Notes: a model not told the origin generated them from the letters alone. DNA of 64,000 nucleotides from Pseudogulbenkiania sp. MAI-1 (GCF_000527175.1 NZ_AZUR01000001.1:3187001-3251000); one strand, 5' to 3'. Counted from the first letter of the stretch, positions 1-10,546 are shown. Made by a program: numbers and translations.

Positions 1-12
1 CAAGGACCCCGC

Positions 13-465
13 ATGAAACCCGTCATCGACGTCAAGATTCTCGACCCCCGCCTGCACGACAAGCTGCCGGACTACGCCACCAGCGGCTCGGCCGGGCTCG
101 ACCTTCGCGCCGCCATCGACACCCCGATGGAAATCAAGCCGGGCGAGACCCAGCTGATCCCCACCGGCATGGCCATCCACCTCGCCGACCCCGGCCTCGC
201 GGCGATGATCCTGCCGCGCTCCGGCCTCGGCCACAAGCACGGCATCGTGCTCGGCAACCTGGTCGGGCTGATCGACTCCGACTACCAGGGCCAGCTGTTC
301 GTCTCGGTGTGGAACCGCGGTCACAGCCCCTTCTCGCTGGCGCCGCTGGAACGCATCGCCCAGATGGTGATCGTGCCGGTGGTGCAGGTCGGCTTCAACA
401 TCGTCGACGACTTCGACGCCTCGCACCGCGGCGAGAACGGGTTCGGCAGCAGCGGCCGACACTGA
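13..465 (+). CDS. dut: dUTP diphosphatase (dUTPase)
   Basis: Hydrolyses dUTP to dUMP and pyrophosphate, keeping uracil out of DNA and supplying dUMP for thymidylate synthesis; cytoplasmic homotrimer. The 150-residue length is normal for the family. Conserved motifs appear in order: SAGLDLRA near residue 25, PRSGLGHKHG near 70, GNLVGLIDSDYQG near 80, ERIAQMV near 115 and the C-terminal GENGFGSSG arm that closes over the active site. The ATG is preceded by AAGGA at suitable spacing. In proteobacteria dut usually follows coaBC, but only 12 bases of upstream sequence are present, so this cannot be seen. A terminator follows directly. Confidence 0.97.
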   Translation: MKPVIDVKILDPRLHDKLPDYATSGSAGLDLRAAIDTPMEIKPGETQLIPTGMAIHLADPGLAAMILPRSGLGHKHGIVLGNLVGLIDSDYQGQLFVSVWNRGHSPFSLAPLERIAQMVIVPVVQVGFNIVDDFDASHRGENGFGSSGRH

Positions 466-512
466 GAGCTCGTGACGATTTCTTTCACACGCCCCGAGCC
501 CCCCCAAAAAGA

Positions 513-540
513 CAAAAGCCCGGTTTAACCGGGCTTTTGT
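513..540. terminator. Bidirectional terminator between dut and the polyamine ABC operon
   Basis: A near-perfect palindrome with AAAAGCCCGG and CCGGGCTTTT arms, flanked by A and T runs. It lies between the convergent ends of dut (plus) and the permease gene (minus) and can serve both. Confidence 0.85.
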
Positions 541-559
541 TCATCCTGAGACAACCGAC

Positions 560-1384
560 TCAGACCTTGGCGGTGCGGATGCGCTCCGCACGCCCGCGCA
601 GCCACTCCAGCGTCAGCAGCAAGGCGGTGGAGAACAGGATCAGCACCGCCGCCGCCGCCGCGATGGCCGGACTGATGTTCTCCTTGATGCCACTGAACAT
701 CTGGCGCGGCAGCGTCACCTGTTCCGGACCGGCCAGGAACAGCGTCACCACCACCTCGTCGAACGACGTGGTGAAGGCGAACAGCGCGCCCGACACCACC
801 CCCGGCGCGATCAGCGGCAGCACCACCTTGCGGAAGGTCAGCAGCGGGCTCGCGCCCAGGCTGGCGCTGGCCCGGATCAGGCTGGTATTGAAGCCGCTCA
901 GCGTCGCCGACACCGTGATCACCACGAACGGCACCCCCAGCGCGGCATGCACCAGGATCAGGCCGAGGTAGTTGTTGGTCAGCCCCAGCGGCGAGAAGAA
1001 CAGGTAGGCGCCGACCCCGACGATCACCACCGGCACCACCATCGGCGAAATCAGCACCGTCATCAGCAGCGACTTGCCGGGAAAGTTCGAGCTGGTCAGG
1101 CCGACCGCCGCCAGCGTACCCAGCACCGTCGCCAGCAGCGTGGCGGCCGGCGCCACGATGAAGCTGTTCTTCAACGAGTGCATCCATTCGCCGTTGCCGA
1201 AGAACTCGGCGTACCAGCGCCAGGAGAACGACTTGATCGGATAGACCAGGAAGCTGTCCGCCGAGAACGACAGCGGGATGATCGCCAACAGCGGCGACAT
1301 CAGGAACACCAGCACCAGCACGCACAAGAGACGGAATGTCCAGTACCAGAGCTTCTCGACGGGAGAGGCGTAGTTAGGCAGCAT
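560..1384 (-). CDS. Polyamine-type ABC transporter permease (PotC/PotI-like)
   Basis: Inner-membrane permease of an ABC importer of the spermidine/putrescine family, 274 residues. Hydrophobic segments include one at about residues 15-35 and four or five more downstream. The EAA-type loop that contacts the ATPase is visible near residues 165-185 (RASASLGASPLLTFRKVVLP). It is the last gene of the operon, three bases after the first permease gene, so the two probably form the heterodimeric channel and are translationally coupled. The exact substrate cannot be read from sequence; polyamines are inferred from the PotD-like binding protein. Confidence 0.88.
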   Translation of the reverse strand: MLPNYASPVEKLWYWTFRLLCVLVLVFLMSPLLAIIPLSFSADSFLVYPIKSFSWRWYAEFFGNGEWMHSLKNSFIVAPAATLLATVLGTLAAVGLTSSNFPGKSLLMTVLISPMVVPVVIVGVGAYLFFSPLGLTNNYLGLILVHAALGVPFVVITVSATLSGFNTSLIRASASLGASPLLTFRKVVLPLIAPGVVSGALFAFTTSFDEVVVTLFLAGPEQVTLPRQMFSGIKENISPAIAAAAAVLILFSTALLLTLEWLRGRAERIRTAKV

Positions 1385-1387
1385 GAT

Positions 1388-2650
1388 TTACCCCAGGCTC
1401 AGACGATCGGTGCCCACCAGCTTGCTGTACACCGCGTACAGCGCCAGCGTGGCGACCAGGAGCAGACTGCCCAGCGCGGCGGCCATGCCCCAGTTGATGG
1501 TGACGTTGGTGTAGAAGGCGACGTAGTAGCTCACCATCTGGTCTTCCGGGCTGCCCAGCAAGGCCGGCGTGATGTAGTAGCCCAGGCACATGATAAACAC
1601 CAGCAAGGCCCCGGCCGCCACGCCCGGCAGCGTCTGAGGGAAGTAGATTTTCCAGAACGCGGCGAACGGGTGGTCACCCAGCGAAATGGCCGCCTTGACG
1701 TACGAGGGCGGAATGCTCTTCATCACGCTGTAGGAGGGCAAGATCACGAACGGCAGCAGGATGTGCACCATCGCGATGTACACGCCGACGCGGTTGAACG
1801 CCAGCTGCAGCGGATGGTCGACGATACCCAGCGCCATCAGGCCGCTGTTGATCAGCCCCTCGGACTGCAAGAGCACGATCCACGCCGCGACCCGCACCAG
1901 CACGGAGGTCCAGAACGGCAGCAGCACCAGGATCATCAGCAGGTTGCTCTGGCGCTTGGGCAGGTTGGCGAGCCAGTAGGCCACCGGGTAACCCAGCAGC
2001 ATGCAGAACACCGTCACCCACAGGCTCATCCACATGGTCCGGCCGAAGATGCTGAGGTAGGCACGCTCGGCGACCGGTGCCAGCTGCGGCACGCCGCTCT
2101 TGGTCTCGCGCAGGTCGAGCGAACGGTACAGGTAATACGGACTCACCGACTTGGCGTTGCGCGCAATGGCATGCCAGTGATCGGGGTCGCCCCAGCGCTC
2201 GTCGATCTGGATGAAGTGATCGCGCACCGACTCGCCCGGCGCCAGTTGCAAGGGCATCTTGCGCGCGGTACGCATCAGCAGCGAACGGTAGCCGCTGATT
2301 TCCATGTTCAGGCGCTTGGAGGCGTCCGCCAGCGTACCCTCCGCCTTGGCGCGGGCCAGATCCCCGGCCAGCGCGGCAAACACCGCGTCCGACGGCAGGC
2401 CGCGCTGGTCCCAGGAACGGATCAACTGGCTGGTCTGCGGAAGCGCGGTGACGACTTCCGGGTTATCGACGCTGCGGAACAGCAGCGAGGTGATCGGGAC
2501 CATGAAGGTCAGCAACAAAAACAGCGCCAGCGGCGCGACCAGAGCGATCGCCTTGAATTGCTTGAGGCGTTGCTCGCGCGCCAGTTTCTTCTTGAGCGGT
2601 TCGCCATCGGCGGCCGTCAACGGCGCATTCATGATAAGACTATCCGACAT
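1388..2650 (-). CDS. Polyamine-type ABC transporter permease with enlarged N-terminal periplasmic domain (PotB/PotH-like)
   Basis: First permease of the importer, 420 residues, well above the usual 280-320. One membrane segment lies at about residues 33-53, then about 150 hydrophilic residues that should face the periplasm, then a normal multi-span permease core with the EAA-type loop (SYVKAAISLGDHPFAAFWKI) near 335-355. The insertion lengthens the loop after the first membrane span. Such long PotB/PotH forms occur in some polyamine-type systems, but what the loop does is not known to me. The chosen ATG has AGG eight bases upstream; a second in-frame ATG lies six codons later. Confidence 0.86.
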   Translation of the reverse strand: MSDSLIMNAPLTAADGEPLKKKLAREQRLKQFKAIALVAPLALFLLLTFMVPITSLLFRSVDNPEVVTALPQTSQLIRSWDQRGLPSDAVFAALAGDLARAKAEGTLADASKRLNMEISGYRSLLMRTARKMPLQLAPGESVRDHFIQIDERWGDPDHWHAIARNAKSVSPYYLYRSLDLRETKSGVPQLAPVAERAYLSIFGRTMWMSLWVTVFCMLLGYPVAYWLANLPKRQSNLLMILVLLPFWTSVLVRVAAWIVLLQSEGLINSGLMALGIVDHPLQLAFNRVGVYIAMVHILLPFVILPSYSVMKSIPPSYVKAAISLGDHPFAAFWKIYFPQTLPGVAAGALLVFIMCLGYYITPALLGSPEDQMVSYYVAFYTNVTINWGMAAALGSLLLVATLALYAVYSKLVGTDRLSLG

Positions 2651-2740
2651 GTCATCAACCTGAGAGAGGGGCTCCGCCGCCCGGCGGCGGGAGCCGCAGT
2701 TACATACCGGCCCGGCAGAGATGCCGGGTCGGCCTCAAGG

Positions 2741-3778
2741 TCAGCGTGCTGCCCAGGCGTTGAAGCGCTCTTCCAGGTCTTCGCCATGCTCAACCCAGAA
2801 CGGCACGTCCAGCGCCAACGCTCCCTTCAGGTTGGCCGGCGCGGTCGGCAGGTTGGCGGCCAGCTTGGCGTCCATCAGCTTCACCGTCTTCAGGTTGGTC
2901 GGGCCGTAGGCGATGCGGGCCGAATAGTTCTTCTGGTTTTCCGGCTTGCTGGCGAAGTTGATGAACTTCATCGCTTCCTTCACCTTGGCGCCTTTCGGAA
3001 TGGCCCAGGAATCGACGTCGTAGATGCTGCCGTTCCAGACCACTTTCAGATTCTTGCCTTCCTTCTGTGCGACATCGATGCGCCCGTTGTAGGCCGAGCT
3101 CATCACCACGTCGCCGGAGGCCAGGAACTGCGGCGGCTGGGCGCCGGCTTCCCACCACTGGATGTGCGGCTTCAGTTGGTCGAGCTTCTTGAAGGCGCGG
3201 TCCACGCCGGCCTTGGTGGCCAGCACCTTGTAGACGTCGGAGGCCGGCACGCCGTCGGCCAACAGGGCGAATTCCAGCGTGTACTTGGCGCCCTTGCGCA
3301 GGCCGCGCTTGCCCGGGAATTTCTTCACGTCCCAGAAATCCTTCCAGGAAGTCGGGGCCGCCTTCAGCTTGTCGGCGTTGTAGGCCAGCGCGGTCGACCA
3401 CACGAAGATGCCCACGCCGCACTCGGATACCGCCGGCTTGACGAAATCGGCCTTGTTGCCCACCTGGGCCCAGTTGATCTTCTCGAAAATGCCCTCTTCG
3501 CAGCCGCGCAGCAGTTCCGGCGACTCCACCTCGAGCACGTCCCAGGTCGGGCGGCCCACTTCCACCATGGCCTTCACCTTGGCCATTTCGCCGTTGTAAT
3601 CGCCGGCAGTGATCTTGGTGCCGGTGGCCTTCTCGTACGGCTGGTAATAGGCCGCGGCCTGGGCATCCTTGTTCGCCCCGCCGAAGGAGATGACGGTCAG
3701 GCTCTCGGCCGCCAGCGTCGACAGCGAAACCCCGCCCAGTACGGCGGCAGCGATGATTTTCTTGCTAACGTTCTTCAT
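2741..3778 (-). CDS. Polyamine-type ABC transporter periplasmic binding protein (PotD/PotF/YdcS-like)
   Basis: Binds substrate in the periplasm and delivers it to the permease pair. It is 345 residues with a signal peptide ending in STLAA, followed by the typical ESLTVISFGGANKDAQ start. Features of the PotD/YdcS family include YEKATG, the WDVLEVESPELLRGCEEG region, YNGRIDVAQ and WAIPKGAKVKEAMKFINF. Two Cys residues (about 93 and 119) could form a disulfide. The gene sits between the ATPase gene and the permeases. Its ATG follows AGAGGAGA. Polyamine specificity is inferred from the family, not from individual residues. Confidence 0.88.
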   Translation of the reverse strand: MKNVSKKIIAAAVLGGVSLSTLAAESLTVISFGGANKDAQAAAYYQPYEKATGTKITAGDYNGEMAKVKAMVEVGRPTWDVLEVESPELLRGCEEGIFEKINWAQVGNKADFVKPAVSECGVGIFVWSTALAYNADKLKAAPTSWKDFWDVKKFPGKRGLRKGAKYTLEFALLADGVPASDVYKVLATKAGVDRAFKKLDQLKPHIQWWEAGAQPPQFLASGDVVMSSAYNGRIDVAQKEGKNLKVVWNGSIYDVDSWAIPKGAKVKEAMKFINFASKPENQKNYSARIAYGPTNLKTVKLMDAKLAANLPTAPANLKGALALDVPFWVEHGEDLEERFNAWAAR

Positions 3779-3887
3779 CCAGTTTCTCCTCTGAAACCCA
3801 GTTCAGTTAATGATCTGCCAGGCCCATGTGTCCGGGCTCATTACGACGTGGCAGGGGCGCCGTTTTGTCTTGTGTGTGTGTGAAAAA

Positions 3888-4997
<1,110 letters not shown>

Positions 4998-5362
4998 GAT
5001 GGTTTCTCCTCTGAAACTAAATGTCCGACCAGCGGAACGTGATTCCATTTCTCGCACAGGCCGCCGTGTTATAGGCCATTCGGCTTCTGTTTTCGTCCCA
5101 CCCTCACGAGCGGGCCGGTGTCGAGCCGTTGCTGGCAACCTGTAGCGCAACGATAGCCCACAACGGCGCGGCGCGGCAACAATGTTTAATTTCAAGCAAA
5201 ACCACAAAGCCCAAAGCGTTAAATAAATACAACAAACGTTGAACAAATCCAGTTGTTTTATACAAACAATTACAAATAAAGGCGCTTAATTTCGAAAAAT
5301 GTTTAATAAAGCGCGAAATGTTTATTTTTTTAACCACAAGAACCGGTGAGGATATTAAACGG
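4998..5362 (-). promoter_or_regulatory. AT-rich control region upstream of the polyamine ABC operon
   Basis: No gene is visible. About 5170-5345 is strikingly AT-rich compared with the surrounding genes, suited to a promoter and operators of the minus-strand operon. It contains an inverted repeat, GCGCTT at 5282-5287 and AAGCGC at 5309-5314, around a TTCGAAA core. No single -35/-10 pair stands out. Confidence 0.5.
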
Positions 5363-5393
5363 TAAAAATAAAAAAACCGGCCTTGCGGCCGGT
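5363..5393 (-). terminator. Rho-independent terminator of the glutamate dehydrogenase gene
   Basis: On the minus strand ACCGGCC and GGCCGGT pair around a GCAA tetraloop and run into a long T-rich tract. It lies 23 bases past the stop codon. Confidence 0.88.
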
Positions 5394-5415
5394 CTGAAGG
5401 GAGAAAAAGAGTCTA

Positions 5416-8400
5416 TCAAGCCAACAGGTGGTTGTTCAGCTCGCGCATGCCGGCTGACAACATGGCCAGATCCAGCGCCTGGAAGGCTTGCAGTTCGGCG
5501 AACATCTGGTGGCAGGTCTCGACGTCGTGATGACGCTTCTCGAGCCAGGCGCCGGCCAGGTCTTCCACACCCTTGCACTCCTGGATCGCCAGTTTGGCCA
5601 CCTTGCGGTGCAGGCGATACAGGTCGTCACGCAGCGCGGAACGCGCCAGCGACTGCCAGCGGTTATCGCGCGGCAGGCGGGTGATGGCCTCGCGCATCCA
5701 GTCGAACTGCAGCGCCTGCCCCAGGCGGTAGTAGTTGCCCGCCAGCACGCCCTGGGTCAGATCCTCGCCCTCGCCGATCTCGATGATATCCATCAGCGGC
5801 ACGGCGAACTCCAGGCGCGCCAGCACGCGCGCCAGGCTGGCCGGCAGGTTCGGGATGTCCAGACGCGCTTCCATCGCCGCCACAGACGGGTAGTCCTCGG
5901 CGCTGATCAGCTCCGGCAGCGCGGCCAGCAGGGCCTGCACCTTGGCGCCGTACTGCTCGATCACGGCGTTCACCGACGAGAACGGACGCTTGTTGCGCAG
6001 CACCCAGCGCGTCACGCGCTCGATCAGGGTACGCACGATCACCATCAGTTCCATCTGCTGATCGGCCGGAATCTGGTTGTCCAGCGCCTCGATCTGGCCC
6101 CACAGCTGCTCGGCGTTGAACACGCGGCTGGCGATCCACCAGGCGCGGGCGATGTCGGCCGCGGAGAACGGCGACTCTTCCTGCAGGCGGAACACGAAGG
6201 TCGTGCCCATGCGGTTGATGATCTGGTTGGCCAGCTGGTTGGCGATGATCTCGCGCTTCAGATGGTGGTTTTCCATCTGGCTGCGGAAGCGCTCCTGCAG
6301 CGGTTTCGGGAAGTAGTTCACCAGCACCGGCAGGAAATCGGCATCGTCCGGCACGTCGGTCGCCAGGATCGCCTGGTCCAGCGAGATCTTGCTGTAGGCC
6401 AGCAGCACCGCCACTTCCGGCGAGGTCAGCCCCTGACGGGCCAGGCGGCGGTCGTTGATCTGGGCCTCGGACGGCAGGTACTCGATCTCGCGGTTCAGCT
6501 CGCCGGTCTTCTCCATGTGGGTGATCATGCGGGCATGGGTCGACAGGATCGATGCCGCCTCCAGCCGCTTGATCGCCAGCACCTGGGTCTGCAGGTAGTT
6601 GTTGCGCAGCACCAGCTGAGCGACTTCGTCCGTCATCTCGGCCAAGAGCTCGTTGCGCTGCTTCAGCGTCATGTCGCCGGCCTGCATCACCGCGCCCAGC
6701 AGGATCTTGATGTTGACCTCGTGGTCGGAGCAGTCCACCCCGGCCGAGTTGTCGATGGCGTCGGTGCAGATGCGGCCGCCGGCGAGCGCGAACTCGACGC
6801 GGCCCAGCTGGGTGCACGTCAGGTTGCCGCCCTCGGCCACCACCTTCACGCGCAGTTCGCGGCCGTCGACCCGCACCGGGTCGCAGGCACGGTCGCGCGC
6901 ATCGGCGTGGCTCTGCGTAGAGGCCTTGACGTAGGTACCGATACCGCCGTTGTAGAGCATGTCGGCGCGCGCCTTGAGGATCTCGTGGATCAGCTCGTTC
7001 GGCGCCATGCTGTCCTTGTCGGTCTCCAGCCAAGCCTTCACTTCCGGCGACAGCGGGATCGATTTGGCGCTGCGCTCGAAGATGCCGCCGCCCTTGGAGA
7101 TCAGTTCGCGGTTGTAATCGGCCCAGCTCGAACGCGGCAGGTTGAACAGGCGTGCACGCTCAGCGAAGCTGACCGCCGCGTCCGGGGTCGGGTCGAGGAA
7201 GATGTGCATGTGGTTGAACGCCGCGATCAGCTGGATGTGCTCGGACAGCAGCATGCCGTTGCCGAACACGTCACCGGCCATATCGCCGATGCCGATCACG
7301 GTGAAATCCTGCTCCTGGGTGTTGATGCCCAGGTGGCGGAAGTGGCGCTTGACCGATTCCCAGGCGCCGCGCGCGGTAATGCCCATGCCCTTGTGGTCAT
7401 AGCCGGCCGAACCGCCCGAGGCAAAGGCGTCACCCAGCCAGAAGTCGTACTGTTCCGAGATGCCGTTGGCGATGTCGGAGAAGGTCGCGGTCCCCTTGTC
7501 GGCGGCCACCACCAGGTACGGATCGTCCGGATCCAGGCGGCGCACATCCTTCGGCGGAACGATCTGGCCGGTCACCAGGTTATCGGTCACGTCGAGCAGC
7601 GCCGAGATGAAGGTCTTGTAGCAGGCGATACCCTCGGCCATGAAGGCTTCGCGATCGCTCGCCGGCGGCAGCTGCTTGCACACGAAGCCGCCCTTGGAAC
7701 CCATCGGCACGATCACCGAGTTCTTCACCATCTGCGCCTTGACCAGACCCAGCACCTCGGTGCGGAAGTCTTCCATGCGGTCGGACCAGCGCAAGCCGCC
7801 GCGCGCCACCTTCGAGCCGCGCAGATGCACGCCCTCGACACGCGGGCTGTACACCCAGATCTCGAACATCGGACGCGGTTGCGGCAGGAACGGGATGGCG
7901 TTGGATTCCAGCTTGAACGAGATGTAGGACTTGAACTGGCCGTCTTCCGCCTTCTGCCAGAAGTTGGTGCGGCGCACCGCCAGGATCACCGACAGGAAGC
8001 CGTTGAGGATGCGGTCCTCGTCCAGGTTGGCCACCTGATCGAGCAGGTGCTTCAGTTCGCCCTGCAGGGTTTCAGCCTGGGCATCGTCGGCGTTGACCGG
8101 GTTCAGGCGCGCCTGGAACAGGCTGACCAGGTTACGGGTGATGGCCGGGTAGTTGGCCACGCACTGCTCGATATAGGCCTGGCTGAAGGTCAGGCCGCCC
8201 TGGCGCAAGTACTTGGCCAGTGCACGCACCAGCGAGATTTCACGCCAGTCGAGGCCGGCCACCAGCGCCAGGCGGTTGAAGCCGTCGTTCTCGCAGCGCT
8301 TGGCGAACACTTGCGACAGCAGTTCCTGGAAGTCGCGCTGCACCTCTTCGCGCGCCATCTGCTCGAAGGCGTTGCCGACGTCGAGGCCGAAGTCGCTGAT

Positions 8401-10227
8401 CCAGACCGTGGCGCCGTCCGAGGTCTGCACGCGGTAGGGGTGTTCGTCACGCACGCGCACGCCCATGTTCTCGAGGATAGGCAGGCTGGCGGACAGGCCG
8501 AGTGGCTCGCCGGCGCTGAACAGCTTCAGGTTGAAGGCGTTGGTGCCGCGATGCAGCGGGCGGTACAGCTTCATGCCGAGGCGCTGCTCGCCACCCAGCG
8601 ATTCCATCAGCTGCACGTCGAGCACCGCGTTGCGGGCGGCGAACTCTTCGCGGTACGCCACCGGGAACGCGCCCTTGTAGCGATGGTACAGCGCGTTGCC
8701 CTGCTCTTCGCCGTGCGCCTCGACCAGCAGCTGGTGCAGTTCCTCCTGCCAGCCGCGCACCACACGGGCGATTTCCGCCTCGATGTCCGACTCGTGGAAG
8801 GACGGCAGGTCGGCGGCGTGGGTGCGGATGGTGTAGTGCACCAGCGCCAGCGTGCCGTCGCCGATCTGAACGCTGAACTCGGCCGAGGTGCCGTTGAAGG
8901 CGCTCAGCAGCACCTTCTCGATCTTCAGGCGGACTTCGGTGTTGAAACTGTCGCGCGGCACGTACACCAGGCAGCTGACGTAGCGGTGGTAGCGGTCAGT
9001 GCGCACGAACAGCCGGACGCGCGGGCGCTCCTGCAGGTTGACGATGCCCTCGATGATCGGCGCCAGCGTTTCGGCCGGAATCTCGAACAGCTCGTCGCGC
9101 GGATAGTTTTCCAGCACGAAGGTCAGCGTCTTGGCCTTGTAGCTGTTGTCGACGTAATCGCAGTAGTTGACGACATATTCGGCCTTGCGACGCAGGATCG
9201 GGATGTTCTTCAGCGGCACGTGGTAAGCCTGAGCCGTGTACAGGCCGAGGAAACGGCGCTCGCCGATTACCTCGCCCTTGCCATTGAAACGCTTGATGCC
9301 GACGAAGTCGATATAGGCCGGACGATGGATGATCGAACGCGTCTGCGACTTGTTCAGGATGATCAGTTGCGGCAGGTGGGCCAGCTCGCGCAGCTCCTGC
9401 GGCAGTTGTTCGAAGCTGGCGGAATACTCCTTGTCGCCCTGCTCCTTCAGGATACCCAGACCGCTGTCCTTGACGATCTTCAGACTGTCCTTGCCGTCGC
9501 GCTTGACCAGGTCGTAGTCGCAGTAACCCATCAGCAGGAAATGGTTGTCTCCCATCCAGTGCAGGAAGTCGATGGCCTCCTGCGCCTCGTCGGCACGCGC
9601 GCCCTTGACCTTGGCCAAATCGTCGGCGATCTCAGCCAGTGCCGCGCGCATCTTCGGCTCGTCGTTCACCACCAGGCGGATGTCGGAAATGATGCGGTTC
9701 AGATCGGCTTCCAGGCGCTTCAACGTGGCCGGATCGGACACACGGTCGATCTCGACGTGAATCCACGATTCCAGCGGCAGGTCGCGGCCTTGAGTGCGCT
9801 TGAGCTCGACCAGTTGTCCCTTGGCATCACGCGCCACGGCCACTACCGGGTGGATCAGTAGGTGCAGATTGAGGTTGTAGCGCGACAGCAGCATGGCCAG
9901 CGAGTCAATCAGGAACGGCATGTCGTCGTTGACCACCTCGATCACCGTGTGCGTGCTCTGCCAGCCGTCACGCTCGAAATCGGGGTTGTAGATCCGGGCC
10001 TTGTGGATGCCGGCTTGACGCTGCTGGGCAAAGTCGTAATGAGCGATCGCGGCGCCGAACAGATCCAGCGACGAGTACCGGCGCAGATCGTCATACTCTG
10101 CTTCTTCGAAATAGACCGGAAAGAAAGGGGCCAGTTTTTGTTGCTCATCACTGGACAGCTTGCTGTCGGCCTCCGCCTGAATGTCATCGATCAGGCTGGC
10201 GTGTTCTGTCATGTTGGTGAGGGACAT
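5416..10227 (-). CDS. gdhB: NAD-dependent glutamate dehydrogenase, large (about 180 kDa) class
   Basis: Oxidatively deaminates glutamate to 2-oxoglutarate and ammonia with NAD; a catabolic enzyme that feeds amino acid carbon into the TCA cycle. At 1603 residues it has the length of the Bac_GDH/GDH2 class, with long N- and C-terminal regulatory regions around a catalytic core near residues 800-1150. Core motifs include RGGLRWSDRMEDFRTEV, PMGSKGGFVCKQ, GDMAGDVFGNGML and VVAEGGNLTCTQLGR. In Pseudomonas aeruginosa the equivalent gdhB is arginine-inducible through ArgR. Here the gene is divergent from an aot-argR type operon, with ArgR-like sites in the gap. A second ATG six codons in is possible. 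Confidence 0.95.
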   Translation of the reverse strand: MSLTNMTEHASLIDDIQAEADSKLSSDEQQKLAPFFPVYFEEAEYDDLRRYSSLDLFGAAIAHYDFAQQRQAGIHKARIYNPDFERDGWQSTHTVIEVVNDDMPFLIDSLAMLLSRYNLNLHLLIHPVVAVARDAKGQLVELKRTQGRDLPLESWIHVEIDRVSDPATLKRLEADLNRIISDIRLVVNDEPKMRAALAEIADDLAKVKGARADEAQEAIDFLHWMGDNHFLLMGYCDYDLVKRDGKDSLKIVKDSGLGILKEQGDKEYSASFEQLPQELRELAHLPQLIILNKSQTRSIIHRPAYIDFVGIKRFNGKGEVIGERRFLGLYTAQAYHVPLKNIPILRRKAEYVVNYCDYVDNSYKAKTLTFVLENYPRDELFEIPAETLAPIIEGIVNLQERPRVRLFVRTDRYHRYVSCLVYVPRDSFNTEVRLKIEKVLLSAFNGTSAEFSVQIGDGTLALVHYTIRTHAADLPSFHESDIEAEIARVVRGWQEELHQLLVEAHGEEQGNALYHRYKGAFPVAYREEFAARNAVLDVQLMESLGGEQRLGMKLYRPLHRGTNAFNLKLFSAGEPLGLSASLPILENMGVRVRDEHPYRVQTSDGATVWISDFGLDVGNAFEQMAREEVQRDFQELLSQVFAKRCENDGFNRLALVAGLDWREISLVRALAKYLRQGGLTFSQAYIEQCVANYPAITRNLVSLFQARLNPVNADDAQAETLQGELKHLLDQVANLDEDRILNGFLSVILAVRRTNFWQKAEDGQFKSYISFKLESNAIPFLPQPRPMFEIWVYSPRVEGVHLRGSKVARGGLRWSDRMEDFRTEVLGLVKAQMVKNSVIVPMGSKGGFVCKQLPPASDREAFMAEGIACYKTFISALLDVTDNLVTGQIVPPKDVRRLDPDDPYLVVAADKGTATFSDIANGISEQYDFWLGDAFASGGSAGYDHKGMGITARGAWESVKRHFRHLGINTQEQDFTVIGIGDMAGDVFGNGMLLSEHIQLIAAFNHMHIFLDPTPDAAVSFAERARLFNLPRSSWADYNRELISKGGGIFERSAKSIPLSPEVKAWLETDKDSMAPNELIHEILKARADMLYNGGIGTYVKASTQSHADARDRACDPVRVDGRELRVKVVAEGGNLTCTQLGRVEFALAGGRICTDAIDNSAGVDCSDHEVNIKILLGAVMQAGDMTLKQRNELLAEMTDEVAQLVLRNNYLQTQVLAIKRLEAASILSTHARMITHMEKTGELNREIEYLPSEAQINDRRLARQGLTSPEVAVLLAYSKISLDQAILATDVPDDADFLPVLVNYFPKPLQERFRSQMENHHLKREIIANQLANQIINRMGTTFVFRLQEESPFSAADIARAWWIASRVFNAEQLWGQIEALDNQIPADQQMELMVIVRTLIERVTRWVLRNKRPFSSVNAVIEQYGAKVQALLAALPELISAEDYPSVAAMEARLDIPNLPASLARVLARLEFAVPLMDIIEIGEGEDLTQGVLAGNYYRLGQALQFDWMREAITRLPRDNRWQSLARSALRDDLYRLHRKVAKLAIQECKGVEDLAGAWLEKRHHDVETCHQMFAELQAFQALDLAMLSAGMRELNNHLLA

Positions 10228-10312
10228 TGGGTTTTCTCTGTGTTGTCGTGCTGGGTTATTGTGCAGGAGTAAGGGTTCTGCTGAGCAGGGATTGTAGAGG
10301 GGTCGACCAGCA

Positions 10313-10333
10313 CAAGATTTCCATAAAGCGACA
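10313..10333 (-). promoter_or_regulatory. Candidate ArgR-type operator, gdhB-proximal
   Basis: On the minus strand TGTCGC is followed by eight bases and AA. This fits the P. aeruginosa ArgR site consensus as I recall it (TGTCGC-N8-AA-N5). It lies 86 bases upstream of the gdhB start. A match to a short consensus is only suggestive. Confidence 0.45.
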
Positions 10334-10410
10334 CGCTCTTACATCTTCTTTGGTTGCATTGCAGCATCCCTGTCTGGACATGAGCGGAGGATTGCTTTTT
10401 CCACCACTCA

Positions 10411-10431
10411 TAGGCTTATAGCAATGCGACA
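10411..10431 (-). promoter_or_regulatory. Candidate ArgR-type operator, aot-proximal
   Basis: A second TGTCGC-N8-AA match on the minus strand, in the same orientation as the first and 98 bases away. It lies between the divergent gdhB and binding-protein genes, about 80 bases upstream of the candidate aot -35 box. Confidence 0.45.
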
Positions 10432-10511
10432 GCCAATTATAAAAAGACTTTTGTGGCATTTTCTTGCCGCCCCGCCAAAGAAAAATCGTAACACCTTGTT
10501 TTTATTAATAT

Positions 10512-10540
10512 TTTTCAGAACACCAAAAACCCGGTAGAAT
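10512..10540 (+). promoter_or_regulatory. Candidate sigma70 promoter of the aot-like operon
   Basis: TTTTCA (10512-10517), 17 bases, then TAGAAT (10535-10540), followed by a GC-rich discriminator. A transcript from here would have a leader of about 230 bases before the first ATG. Confidence 0.5.
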
Positions 10541-10546
10541 GCGCGC

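Noticed and set aside
947..3883. A 978-codon plus-strand frame opposite the polyamine operon.
   Set aside because: It is a GC-rich antisense shadow: rich in His, Arg and Gln, without domains, and it covers four recognisable genes on the other strand.
5488..9861. A 1457-codon plus-strand frame opposite gdhB.
   Set aside because: Antisense shadow of the dehydrogenase gene, produced by high GC at third codon positions.
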